Positions 1-5,713 of a stretch of DNA of 42,053 bases are shown here, piece by piece. Where the stretch lies: positions 1 through 42,053 of the forward strand of contig CANQBJ010000016.1 of NCBI GenBank assembly GCA_947589665.1, given 5' to 3'. Positions within the stretch are counted from its first letter, which is position 1; every line of letters begins with the position of its first letter. Both the position numbers and the translations under genes were made by a program. This DNA comes from an uncultured Clostridia bacterium. Its GTDB lineage: Bacteria > Bacillota > Clostridia > Lachnospirales > CAG-274. A model generated the notes under the pieces. It was not told where the DNA came from. It saw only the letters and a program-made list of their open reading frames with translations, and ran no database searches.

Positions 1-44
1 ATTTTTTATAAAGTTCCAACATTATTTCTTATCCTCCAATTTAT

Positions 45-73
45 TTGACTTATTTATTGATTTTTGATATAAT
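45..73 (+). promoter_or_regulatory. Strong sigma-A promoter for a candidate small RNA
   Basis: TTGACT at 45-50 and TATAAT at 68-73 are separated by exactly 17 bases. No protein gene follows on this strand; the expected transcript starts near 80 and contains two hairpins and a T-run. Confidence 0.6.
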
Positions 74-79
74 ATATAT

Positions 80-182
80 GTAATTTCTGTGCTTTGCGCA
101 ACTTTCCGCATAGTCTAAAAGCGGAAGTTGCGCAAGGCGGGTCTGCCCTGTAGCGTCATCTACAGGGCATATTTCTTTTTTA
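80..182 (+). ncRNA. Candidate small RNA, two hairpins with intrinsic terminator
   Basis: The transcript predicted from the promoter at 45-73 would be about 100 nt. Its first hairpin pairs 94-109 with 121-135 (TTGCGCAACTTTCCGC against GCGGAAGTTGCGCAA, one bulged T, 11-nt loop). The second pairs GCCCTGTAG at 145-153 with CTACAGGGC at 160-168 and is followed by a T-rich tract up to about 181, as in an intrinsic terminator. There is no ribosome binding site or useful ORF inside. The 3' part overlaps the last codons and stop of the leftward HTH gene (160-372), so it is partly antisense to that mRNA. Promoter and folds are seen in sequence; expression and role are inferred. The alternative is that the first hairpin is a DNA-level element such as a recombination or transfer site. 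Confidence 0.5.
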
Positions 183-372
183 TCAGCTCCACAGGTCTCA
201 ATCCAAGTCCCTTAGCTATCTTGTTTGTAGTCTCGGCATTTGCCTCACCCTTGCTGAGAGCCTTGCGCATATCATTTATTGATATGCCGTTTCTTTTGCA
301 AAACTCCAGCTGTGTAAGCCCTGTTGTTTCTATTCCTCTTAATATTTCATTCTTGTCCAAGCTACATATCAT
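160..372 (-). CDS. Small HTH domain protein (70 aa)
   Basis: Short protein with a helix-turn-helix-like core: residues about 15-55 read as QLEFCKRNGISINDMRKAL followed by a second helix region, and the N-terminus SLDKNEILRGIETTG fits helix 1. It probably binds DNA or acts as a small regulator inside the mobile element. AGGAGG lies 8 bases before ATG. Its start overlaps the stop of the 84-residue gene upstream (369-623) by four bases, so it is the last gene of a leftward operon. Its stop codon lies within the 145-168 hairpin that would end the opposite small RNA. The exact family is not recognised. Confidence 0.65.
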   Translation of the reverse strand: MICSLDKNEILRGIETTGLTQLEFCKRNGISINDMRKALSKGEANAETTNKIAKGLGLRPVELIKKKYAL

Positions 373-623
373 GCGCCAATCCTCCTAAATTCGACCTCTA
401 TTACATTGTTGTTCTTTTTAAGTACACACTGGGCTATGTCAACAGGTGCCGTTCTGTCGTCCATGGTACTCTTGCAGCTAATATATATCCTCCTGCATAT
501 TTCCTTTACTATGTGGCATCTTTCCCAAATATAGGTTACAAATGGGTCAGTCACTTTGTGAGAAAGTCTTTTAATATCCTTCCTCACTTCCCTTATATCC
601 TTTTTAAGCTTTTTCATTGTCAT
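369..623 (-). CDS. Hypothetical protein (84 aa), basic N-terminus
   Basis: Not recognised. The first 30 residues are strongly basic and look helical (MKKLKKDIREVRKDIKRL), followed by a segment with three cysteines (residues about 36, 42, 50) and a hydrophilic tail. AAGGAG sits 7 bases before the ATG, and the gene overlaps its neighbours on both sides (20 bases with the 120-residue gene, 4 with the HTH gene), which supports real translation-coupled genes. It belongs to the leftward small-gene operon of the integrated element. Confidence 0.55.
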   Translation of the reverse strand: MTMKKLKKDIREVRKDIKRLSHKVTDPFVTYIWERCHIVKEICRRIYISCKSTMDDRTAPVDIAQCVLKKNNNVIEVEFRRIGA

Positions 624-966
624 TCTGATTCTCCTTAAACTCTTGCAAAAATGCCTTGATGTCTACATCTCCGCTTTTTTCTAATGGCAGTTCCTTTTTT
701 ATTTCATTAATGGCAGTACCCGTACCGATGCGTTCTAGGTCTGCCTTGATGCGATCTTTTATTATATTGAGATCACTTAAGCTAATATTTTCCAAGGCGT
801 ATAAAAACCAGCATATAGTATCCTCGTCTTTGGTCCTATAATAAATGTTTGCGCTGATATCAATATCAGCGGCCATGACATAAGAGTAGCGGAAGTCTTT
901 TCTCTGATTCCGAGACATAGCGATCTGTATCTCATACAGCGCTATCATTTTTCTTTCGTCTATCAT
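604..966 (-). CDS. Hypothetical protein (120 aa) of the mobile element
   Basis: No family recognised. The protein is soluble, mixed alpha/beta in appearance with an acidic, lysine-rich C-terminal helix (residues about 85-120). AAGGA lies 6 bases before the ATG at 966, and the end overlaps the next gene by 20 bases. Position within the same leftward operon as the HTH and 84-residue genes suggests a function linked to maintenance or transfer of the element, but nothing in the sequence shows which. Confidence 0.6.
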   Translation of the reverse strand: MIDERKMIALYEIQIAMSRNQRKDFRYSYVMAADIDISANIYYRTKDEDTICWFLYALENISLSDLNIIKDRIKADLERIGTGTAINEIKKELPLEKSGDVDIKAFLQEFKENQNDNEKA

Positions 967-1107
967 AATTATTCCTTCTTTCCCTTACCTGAGCCCTCAG
1001 GATATGCCCTGCAAATATACATATGCGGTATGACTTTGCACTTTGGTACGAGGATGAAGATTATGCAGAGCATATCTTGACAGCTCAGGTATATTGTTAT
1101 GTTGTTT
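967..1107 (-). other. Gap with an open frame lacking a convincing start
   Basis: One leftward frame stays open through this gap and ends at a TAA two bases before the ATG at 966; its tail reads YICRAYPEGSGKGKKE. The only ATG in it (about 1073) has no ribosome binding site and would give 34 residues. It may be the 3' remnant of a small gene that once followed the zinc-ribbon gene. Low confidence that it is expressed. Confidence 0.25.
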
Positions 1108-1251
1108 TTAACTTGCTTTTTTGCGATTCTGCCTATGTCCTTCTATGCCGTTTTCCTTTATCGGCAGCGCACCCTTACCATAAGTTTGACAATCGCATTT
1201 CTCACCGGGGTCCAGATTGGACCCACAGTGCGGGCATGTGTGGTAATACAT
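1108..1251 (-). CDS. Zinc-ribbon mini-protein (47 aa)
   Basis: ATG at 1251 is preceded by AAAGGAGGG six bases upstream, an ideal ribosome binding site. Residues 6-21 contain CPHCG at 6-10 and CDC at 19-21, a zinc-ribbon knuckle pattern (Cys6, Cys9, Cys19, Cys21). The C-terminal half is basic (RQNRKKAS). Very similar small zinc-ribbon proteins occur next to excisionase genes in phages and integrative elements of Firmicutes. It lies 16 bases after the excisionase-like gene in the same operon. Too short for common ORF length cut-offs, so easily missed. Zinc binding is inferred from the cysteine spacing. Confidence 0.7.
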   Translation of the reverse strand: MYYHTCPHCGSNLDPGEKCDCQTYGKGALPIKENGIEGHRQNRKKAS

Positions 1252-1267
1252 CAAATCCCTCCTTTAT

Positions 1268-1456
1268 TTATCCCGTCAGCTCTCCATTGAGCCATTTCTC
1301 AAACCGCCTGCGATACACTATATACTTATTCCTTTTTCCTCCTCCCTTCACGGCTACTCCAAAGGGGTATACCCCCTGTTCGATACCCTTTCTCATATGT
1401 ACTACAGTTACTCCCAGCTGTTCTGCGCATTCCTTTACGCTCATTGTTTCATTCAC
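1268..1456 (-). CDS. Excisionase-like MerR/Xis-fold DNA-binding protein
   Basis: About 62 residues. The core MSVKECAEQLGVTVVHMRKGIEQGVYPFGVAVKGG... with RRRFEKWL near the end is the winged-helix pattern of excisionase/DNA-binding domain proteins: recognition helix, wing with Gly-Lys-Arg, then a final helix. It likely directs excision with the integrase at 6002-7006. Start choice: a GTG at 1454-1456 with AAGGGGG 8 bases upstream is best; a TTG at 1483 would put the GGGGAGG only one base away, and an ATG at 1444 is also possible. The GTG and its ribosome binding site lie within a 22-bp direct repeat (1450-1471) that flanks a small repeat element, so the element sits directly upstream of this gene. 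Confidence 0.65.
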   Translation of the reverse strand: MNETMSVKECAEQLGVTVVHMRKGIEQGVYPFGVAVKGGGKRNKYIVYRRRFEKWLNGELTG

Positions 1457-1577
1457 AATACATACCCCCTTCTCCTGCTCCAACCTCCCCTACAATAGGG
1501 GAGGTGTCAGCCCTAAGGCTGACGGAGAGGTGATTATTAATCTCATTCACAATACATACCCCCTTGCAAGTGGCTTA
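1450..1577. repeat. Short palindromic element between 22-bp direct repeats, copy 1
   Basis: Direct repeats CATTCACAATACATACCC(CCTT) lie at 1450-1471 and 1544-1565. Between them is a two-hairpin core: CCTCCCCT / AGGGGAGG, then TCAGCC / GGCTGA, then GGAGAGGT (about 1483-1532). The flank to 1577 (GCAAGTGGCTTATT) is also shared with the second copy at 5832-5978. The core has the same order as the right end of the MITE-like elements at 10016, 33541 and 41922. Confidence 0.7.
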
Positions 1578-1591
1578 TTCTTTTGTGAATC

Positions 1592-1789
1592 TTAAATTTT
1601 CCTTTTTATTTTTACTACCATTTCTCTTAAATAATCTTCGTCAACACCGATTTTTTTAGATGTGTAGCTTATCATTGCCGACAGCGCAATCGTCGTCTTA
1701 TAGTATTCATACAATATAGCAGCTGTCAGTCCCACGCATAGCACCGACACTACAAGTCCCAATACTGCTATGCAGCTTAATATAAACAT
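1592..1789 (-). CDS. Small membrane protein (65 aa)
   Basis: One or two overlapping hydrophobic segments fill residues 2-28 (FILSCIAVLGLVVSVLCVGL), followed by a short, positively charged cytoplasmic tail ending in KIKRKI. ATG at 1789 has a weak AAGGA about 10 bases upstream. It lies upstream of the excisionase-like gene on the same strand but is separated from it by the repeat element. Function unknown; single-span small proteins of this type are common in integrative elements and prophages. Confidence 0.5.
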   Translation of the reverse strand: MFILSCIAVLGLVVSVLCVGLTAAILYEYYKTTIALSAMISYTSKKIGVDEDYLREMVVKIKRKI

Positions 1790-1810
1790 TCCGTTTTCAC
1801 ATCCTTATCT

Positions 1811-1838
1811 TTACAATTTCGTTTCCCTTTGCTATACT
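1811..1838 (+). promoter_or_regulatory. Promoter of the 64-residue gene
   Basis: TTACAA at 1811-1816 and TATACT at 1833-1838 with a 16-base spacer and a TG one base before the -10 box (extended -10). A CGGTA...TACCG hairpin (1846-1861) lies in the 5' untranslated region. Confidence 0.4.
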
Positions 1839-1890
1839 TGTTTTATCGGTATTGCCGTACCGAAATTAGTATATAGATAGGGGGATTAAA

Positions 1891-2085
1891 ATGGATATAT
1901 CCACTTTAGACAAAAAACTTGATACTGCTTTGTCGGATTTTTCGAGTGAAATGCGCTCACAATTTAGTGACTATAGCAAAGAGCAAGCAACCGAAGCCGA
2001 TATTGCAGAATTATCTCGTCAAGTTTTTTATTTAGTTGATACATTTAGAAAAGAAATAATTTCTTTTTTAAAATCAAACGGCTAA
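1891..2085 (+). CDS. Hypothetical protein (64 aa)
   Basis: Small acidic, almost wholly helical protein (DISTLDKKLDTALSDFSSEM at the start, hydrophobic heptads around residues 40-60), so a coiled coil or helical bundle is likely. GGGGG lies 6 bases before the ATG. It has its own upstream promoter and is followed by a hairpin with a T-run at 2090-2117, so it appears to be a monocistronic gene. No family recognised. Confidence 0.5.
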   Translation: MDISTLDKKLDTALSDFSSEMRSQFSDYSKEQATEADIAELSRQVFYLVDTFRKEIISFLKSNG

Positions 2086-2089
2086 CTAC

Positions 2090-2117
2090 AGGGCAGTATC
2101 ATCTGCCTTGTTTTTTG
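2090..2117 (+). terminator. Intrinsic terminator after the 64-residue gene
   Basis: GGCAG at 2092-2096 pairs with CTGCC at 2103-2107 across a 6-nt loop and is followed by TTGTTTTTTG. The stem is short, but the T-run and position 5 bases after the stop codon fit. Confidence 0.5.
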
Positions 2118-2145
2118 TTACATAGCTTGTCCATCTGCACAGCCT

Positions 2146-2307
2146 TTAGGCTGTACTTTTTGCATCTCGTAACAGAGCTGGCAGCATAATTTCTGTACAT
2201 CTCTTTTCCAAAGCCTCTTTATTGTCCTTTGTTGCAGGTATACAGTAATCGTCATAAATATATGCTGTTGCGTTTACTGTCCTTAATTCCATTTTTTTTA
2301 CTAACAT
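2146..2307 (-). CDS. Hypothetical small protein (53 aa)
   Basis: Translated leftward from ATG at 2307 with AAGAGGTGATTTT in front, a good ribosome binding site. The product begins MLVKKMELRTVNATAYIYDD, contains two cysteines (about residues 27 and 37) and ends in LLRDAKSTA. Immediately after the stop is an AGCC/GGCT inverted repeat. It is below usual ORF length thresholds, but the ribosome binding site and codon use support it. No family recognised; convergent with the 64-residue gene. Confidence 0.5.
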   Translation of the reverse strand: MLVKKMELRTVNATAYIYDDYCIPATKDNKEALEKRCTEIMLPALLRDAKSTA

Positions 2308-2414
2308 AAAATCACCTCTTTAAAAGGTATTAGTTTTTTAGCTTGTACAATTACTTAATTAATTTCCATACGGTCACAGCTTTGTATCTTACAAGGCTGC
2401 CTTTATAATTTTGA

Positions 2415-2443
2415 TTGTATGTACTCCTTTCGTATGTTAAAAT
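2415..2443 (+). promoter_or_regulatory. Promoter of the SWIM protein gene
   Basis: TTGTAT at 2415-2420 and TAAAAT at 2438-2443, 17 bases apart, with TG one base before the -10 box (extended -10). Confidence 0.5.
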
Positions 2444-2492
2444 GTATTTACAGATATTTCCGTATCTGGTATCTGAATACATACGAAAGGAG
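2424..2492 (+). promoter_or_regulatory. Inverted repeat around the SWIM gene promoter and ribosome binding site
   Basis: CTCCTTTCGTATGT at 2424-2437 is the perfect reverse complement of ACATACGAAAGGAG at 2479-2492. The left arm lies in the promoter spacer, the right arm contains the ribosome binding site. Between them a CAGATA/TATCTG hairpin (2451-2468) would form in the mRNA leader. Looks like an operator or leader control, regulator unknown. Confidence 0.45.
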
Positions 2493-2500
2493 ATAATACA

Positions 2501-2890
2501 ATGCAAATTGGTAAATGGGACGAATCAATCCATACCGAAATTGAGCAGCTTAAACGAATCGCAACAGCAAAAAAAATTAAAGCATCGGATGTTGTTGTAG
2601 ATTATGATACGCAGACTGCACAAATCAAAGGAAGAGACGGTATTTATGATGTTGCACTAGATGATTGCTCTTGTATGGACTTTTCCGTCAAACAGCGACC
2701 CTGCAAGCATATTTATCGTCTTGCCATGGAATTAAATCTTGTTAATGATCTCCCTGAGTTCAACAAGGAAGCCCAAGCAGAATTTAACAAAACAATTCCG
2801 GAAGAAATTGACCGTTTTAAAAAACTCTATGAAAACGGAGCAATTTCTTTAGACAAACTTGTTAAAATAGCCAATGCTTTATCGAGCTAG
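2501..2890 (+). CDS. SWIM zinc-finger protein (129 aa)
   Basis: A SWIM zinc finger (CxCx(n)CxH) is formed by Cys56, Cys58, Cys68 and His70 in the stretch DCSCMDFSVKQRPCKHIYRLA, preceded by a beta-hairpin (residues 30-53) typical of SWIM domains. Residues 85-129 form a helical tail. SWIM domains bind DNA, RNA or protein and occur in transposases, bacterial SNF2 helicases and small stand-alone proteins; this is the stand-alone form. GAAAGGAG lies 8 bases before ATG. The gene has its own promoter and a strong terminator, so it is a single-gene unit in the integrated element. Target unknown. Confidence 0.75.
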   Translation: MQIGKWDESIHTEIEQLKRIATAKKIKASDVVVDYDTQTAQIKGRDGIYDVALDDCSCMDFSVKQRPCKHIYRLAMELNLVNDLPEFNKEAQAEFNKTIPEEIDRFKKLYENGAISLDKLVKIANALSS

Positions 2891-2896
2891 TTTTTT

Positions 2897-2924
2897 CAGC
2901 CTTGCAGAAATGCAAGGCTGTTTT
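2897..2924 (+). terminator. Intrinsic terminator after the SWIM gene
   Basis: A perfect 10-bp stem CAGCCTTGCA / TGCAAGGCTG (2897-2906, 2911-2920) with a GAAA loop, flanked by TTTTTT before and TTTTCT after, so it may work in both directions. Confidence 0.8.
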
Positions 2925-2951
2925 CTATCCATAAAATCACTAATCGTGGTT

Positions 2952-3164
2952 TTAACTTGCAAAAAAAAGCTTGCCAACATCTGTTTTATAGTACTCAGCT
3001 ATTTTAAGTTTAAATTCATCTCTTGGTATTCTTTTGCCAGTTTCGTACATTGCTAATGTAGATACTGATATACCTAATGCATCTGCAACATCTTTCCTTT
3101 TTCGGTTTCCTCTAATTTCTAAAAGTCTTTTACCCACTTGTGATTTGTCTATACTTGTTGTCAT
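2952..3164 (-). CDS. Cro-like XRE-family repressor (70 aa)
   Basis: Cro/C1-type helix-turn-helix protein: residues about 10-65 match the XRE fold (VGKRLLEIRGNRKRKDVADALGISVSTLAMYETGKRIP). It is divergent from the CI-like gene at 3304 and shares with it a 140-bp operator region. AAGGAGGTG precedes ATG by 7 bases. The leftward promoter is a perfect consensus (TTGACA-N17-TATAAT) with an operator palindrome in the spacer, so its expression should be repressed by itself or by the CI-like partner. Together they would set the switch between the quiet and active states of the element. Confidence 0.85.
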   Translation of the reverse strand: MTTSIDKSQVGKRLLEIRGNRKRKDVADALGISVSTLAMYETGKRIPRDEFKLKIAEYYKTDVGKLFFAS

Positions 3165-3179
3165 TATATCACCTCCTTA

Positions 3180-3279
3180 ATCACGGTTTGTGATTATATT
3201 ATAAATCACGTTTCGTGGTTTGTCAATAGTTTTTTTACAAATTGTGATTTTGTGCTTGACTTTTATCACGTTATGTGAT
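3180..3279. promoter_or_regulatory. Operator array between divergent repressor genes
   Basis: Palindromes of the form ATCACg...GTGAT occur at 3180-3194 (ATCACGGTTTGTGAT), 3205-3219 (ATCACGTTTCGTGGT) and 3265-3279 (ATCACGTTATGTGAT); a half-site TGTGAT ends at 3248 (3234-3248). Two of them lie inside promoter spacers and one lies between the leftward -10 box and the start of the Cro-like gene. Confidence 0.75.
3198..3226 (-). promoter_or_regulatory. Consensus promoter of the Cro-like gene
   Basis: Read leftward: TTGACA at 3226-3221, 17-base spacer, TATAAT at 3203-3198. Operator 3205-3219 fills the spacer. Confidence 0.8.
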
Positions 3280-3284
3280 AAATT
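3256..3284 (+). promoter_or_regulatory. Promoter of the CI-like gene
   Basis: TTGACT at 3256-3261, 17-base spacer, TAAATT at 3279-3284 with an extended -10 TG at 3276-3277. Operator 3265-3279 lies in the spacer. Confidence 0.75.
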
Positions 3285-3303
3285 AATTACAGGAGGTGAG
3301 CAA

Positions 3304-3750
3304 ATGAGTAGTTTTCCAGAAGTATTAAAGCAACTGAGAAAAAGTGCCGATTATACCCAAGAACAATTAGCGCAAAAACTAGGTATCAAAAAAAGTCGCT
3401 TAGGAATGTATGAAATTGGAAAAAGAAATCCAGATTACGAAACCCTAGAGTTGATTGCAGATTTTTTTAATGTTGACATGAACTATTTATTAGGTAAAAC
3501 TAACAAGACCACAAGGCTTGAATATGATGTTGCAAAGCAAACAATAATTAATAATTATTATCAGCTTAATTTGGAAGGAAAGACCAAATTAAAGGTTTAT
3601 TCCGATGATTTAGTTGCTTCTGGTAAGTATAGCGATAAAATTACAATAAATGCAGCTGCGAGGGGTAATAGCGACATAGATGTAAAGCTCAATAAAAAGG
3701 ATATTGAAAAGGACTTAAATAAACCTATGTCAAAAGGCTTTGACGAATAA
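3304..3750 (+). CDS. CI-like XRE-family repressor (148 aa)
   Basis: The N-terminal HTH (residues 6-62, EVLKQLRKSADYTQEQLAQKLGIKKSRLGMYEIGKRNPDYETL...) matches the Cro/C1 family. The C-terminal part (residues 75-148) is not a LexA-like peptidase; no Ser/Lys dyad is visible. The ATG at 3304 has AGGAGGTG 6 bases upstream and is preferred to the upstream in-frame start at 3220, which lies inside the operators. The next gene is an ImmA-like metallopeptidase. By analogy with ICEBs1 ImmR/ImmA, this repressor would be inactivated by cleavage by that protease, which explains the absence of a self-cleaving domain. That link is inference from gene order. Confidence 0.85.
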   Translation: MSSFPEVLKQLRKSADYTQEQLAQKLGIKKSRLGMYEIGKRNPDYETLELIADFFNVDMNYLLGKTNKTTRLEYDVAKQTIINNYYQLNLEGKTKLKVYSDDLVASGKYSDKITINAAARGNSDIDVKLNKKDIEKDLNKPMSKGFDE

Positions 3751-3779
3751 ATTTCCATTAATCTACTAAAGAAATCTAT

Positions 3780-3816
3780 CCCACTTTCTTCTACAATAAA
3801 GTAGAAAGGAAGTGGG
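3780..3816 (+). promoter_or_regulatory. Stem-loop that hides the immA-like ribosome binding site
   Basis: CCCACTTTCTTCTAC at 3780-3794 pairs with GTAGAAAGGAAGTGGG at 3801-3816 around the loop AATAAA, with one bulge. The right arm holds the AAAGGAAG ribosome binding site of the GTG at 3820. No T-run follows, so it is more likely a translation control than a terminator. Confidence 0.6.
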
Positions 3817-3819
3817 AAC

Positions 3820-4407
3820 GTGTACAACGAATATAAAATAGCACGAAATAAATCATGGGAAGTATTAATTGATGTAGGAATATTTGAATTGCCGGTTAAT
3901 CTATCAAGCATAGCCAAGCATTATAATATTCAGATACTCAGCTATAATGACAGTCATATTGAATACTCGGACATTGAGGATGGATTTTCTGTAAAAATTA
4001 ATGGAAGATACATTATTTACTATAATAGCAAAAAGCCTGTTGCTAGAATACGATTTACAATAGCCCATGAATTGGGGCATTGCCTCCTGAATCATATTAT
4101 GGATAATGAGATTACTTTCCGCCGCAACAGCGAAACAGACAACAGTATGGATATAAAGGAGATTCAGGCAAATGTATTTGCAAGGGATATATTAATGCCC
4201 GCAGCTGTACTGCACAGTCTGAATATAGCCTCTGCATCTGATATTGCCAAAATATGTAATGTATCTATGACCTCCGCAGAGATAAGATATAAAAGATTAG
4301 TCGAATTGAGAAAGAGAGGGATGTTTAATAGTCATCCTCTGGAAAGAAAGGTACATAATCAATTTTCGGAATATATAAAAAAGGTATCTGATACTGGGAA
4401 TATCTGA
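3820..4407 (+). CDS. ImmA/IrrE-family metallopeptidase (195 aa)
   Basis: Zinc protease motif HELGH at residues 83-87 with a downstream EIQANVFARDILMP segment (third ligand Glu about residue 113), the pattern of ImmA/IrrE (COG2856) proteins. These cleave XRE-type repressors. Located 69 bases after the CI-like repressor and very likely co-transcribed with it. It starts with GTG at 3820; its ribosome binding site is buried in a 15-bp stem-loop (3780-3816), which would keep translation low. The C-terminal 60 residues are helical and basic. In the ICEBs1 model a partner releases this protease on the repressor after damage or cell-cell signalling; no such partner is seen here. Confidence 0.88.
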   Translation: MYNEYKIARNKSWEVLIDVGIFELPVNLSSIAKHYNIQILSYNDSHIEYSDIEDGFSVKINGRYIIYYNSKKPVARIRFTIAHELGHCLLNHIMDNEITFRRNSETDNSMDIKEIQANVFARDILMPAAVLHSLNIASASDIAKICNVSMTSAEIRYKRLVELRKRGMFNSHPLERKVHNQFSEYIKKVSDTGNI

Positions 4408-4413
4408 TACCTT
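4381..4413 (+). terminator. Hairpin over the end of the immA-like gene
   Basis: AAGGTATC-T-GATA (4381-4393) pairs with TATC-T-GATACCTT (4401-4413) with a single T-T mismatch. It covers the TGA stop at 4405. No T-run follows, so termination is only possible, not shown. Confidence 0.35.
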
Positions 4414-4500
4414 AAATGAGAAATACTCAGCAAGAATAGTCCTCAGTAAAATTATAGTACAAATTGTATATATTTGTCAATGTTTTAAGGAGGAATTATA

Positions 4501-5457
4501 ATGAAAAAAATCTATTTATTAGCTTTATTTATACTGCTACTGTGTATAGGATGCACTAAAAATGTTAAAGATTATGACCTTACAGTCTCTTTTCAGGATC
4601 AAAGTATAACAGGAAAATATACTGGACAATTAATAGATGATGTTGCGGTTTCTGATAGCGCTGTATTTGTATATAAAAACGGTGATGATTATTTGAATTA
4701 CAACGGAGGTTTTAAAAATGGTCAGTTTAGTGGTAAGGGACATCTTGAAACAAATCTTTACACCGTACATTTTACTGACTTGGACAGAACAGGAGAGTAC
4801 AAGGGTGATGTAGTAGATGGAATACCTAAAGGAAATGGCGAATTTACTGCGACTACTGATGATGGAGAGACTTATACCTATACAGGTAATTGGGATAACG
4901 GAATTTTCGATGGATATGGCAAAAAAGTATTTAAGGACAGCGACAGTGTATATGAAGGCACATATACAAATGGTGAATATATGCCAACTAAGTTAGAATA
5001 CTTAGGGCTATTCAGCAAAAACAATTCAGAAGATAAAAGCCAAGTATTATTTACCATGACTGATAAAGCTAAGAATTTTATTAGTAATAATGACGGTATA
5101 TTCCCAACTACTGATTTTGAAAAAATAAAGAATAGAGTTGATACATCAATCGAATTTAAACATTTGATGAAAAATATAGACAGCTATGGTGATAAACTTA
5201 TTAAATATGATAATGATACCGGTGTTTTCGTTAATGAATATTCTGATTTAGGTTTTGATATTACAATTCTTCAAGTTCCAAATGTTTTTGATAATGTATT
5301 TTATTATGTATATTATTTTGGAAAATTAAACGATATTTACAACGGTGACAAAGTTGTTGTGTACGGATTACCTATTGCAACTACCAGTTTTACTAATGTA
5401 AGTAATACAACAACACAAGCTGTAGTACTGCTTGGTAGTTATGTAACCAAGAGATAA
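4501..5457 (+). CDS. MORN-repeat lipoprotein (318 aa)
   Basis: N-terminal signal with lipobox ending at Cys18 (LLLLCIGC), so exported and lipid-anchored. Residues about 58-155 hold three to four MORN-like repeats (YNGGFKNGQFSGKGHLE, GEYKGDVVDGIPKGNGEF, YTGNWDNGIFDGYGKKVF, YEGTYTNGEYMP). The rest (160-318) is a mixed domain without a recognised family. AAGGAGGA lies 6 bases before ATG. It stands alone between the repressor/ImmA pair and the integrase. It is likely cargo of the element, possibly acting at the envelope; MORN repeats often mediate membrane or protein contacts. Confidence 0.7.
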   Translation: MKKIYLLALFILLLCIGCTKNVKDYDLTVSFQDQSITGKYTGQLIDDVAVSDSAVFVYKNGDDYLNYNGGFKNGQFSGKGHLETNLYTVHFTDLDRTGEYKGDVVDGIPKGNGEFTATTDDGETYTYTGNWDNGIFDGYGKKVFKDSDSVYEGTYTNGEYMPTKLEYLGLFSKNNSEDKSQVLFTMTDKAKNFISNNDGIFPTTDFEKIKNRVDTSIEFKHLMKNIDSYGDKLIKYDNDTGVFVNEYSDLGFDITILQVPNVFDNVFYYVYYFGKLNDIYNGDKVVVYGLPIATTSFTNVSNTTTQAVVLLGSYVTKR

Positions 5458-5605
5458 AAAATGCTCCCTGTGCCAACAGAATTTAGTAACCTACCATGTT
5501 TATTGATGATAGAGAACTGATATTTATATTTTATGGAGTTAATATTACATTGTGTAATAAATGTGTATTTTTTATTGACAAAGATGTTTTTTGTTACACT
5601 ATTAC

Positions 5606-5708
5606 ATAAAAAAGCGCAGGCCCTAAAGTCTGCGCCTTCCGAAAGCTAAGTACTATTATGCCAAGCCAAGTTATAACTGTACTCACTTTCATTGGTATGA
5701 GAAATCCA
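5606..5708 (-). ncRNA. Candidate small RNA upstream of the integrase
   Basis: Read leftward, TTGACA (5742-5737) and TACAAT (5719-5714) are 17 bases apart, a near-consensus promoter. About 75 bases beyond the start, CTGCGC/GCGCAG arms (5630-5635 and 5614-5619) form a hairpin followed by TTTTTT (5613-5608), an intrinsic terminator. The enclosed transcript of about 100 nt has no ribosome binding site. A 32-codon frame starting MKVSTVITWLGIIVLSF is present but runs through the terminator, so a protein product is unlikely. Role unknown; type I antitoxin or regulatory RNA are possibilities. Confidence 0.45.
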
Positions 5709-5713
5709 CTTAT

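Noticed and set aside
1023..1595. 190-residue plus-strand open frame
   Set aside because: It runs antisense through the zinc-ribbon and excisionase-like genes and the repeat element, has no ribosome binding site and an unlikely composition.
3220..3303. Upstream start for the CI-like repressor
   Set aside because: It would place codons over the promoter and operators; the ATG at 3304 has AGGAGGTG at ideal distance.
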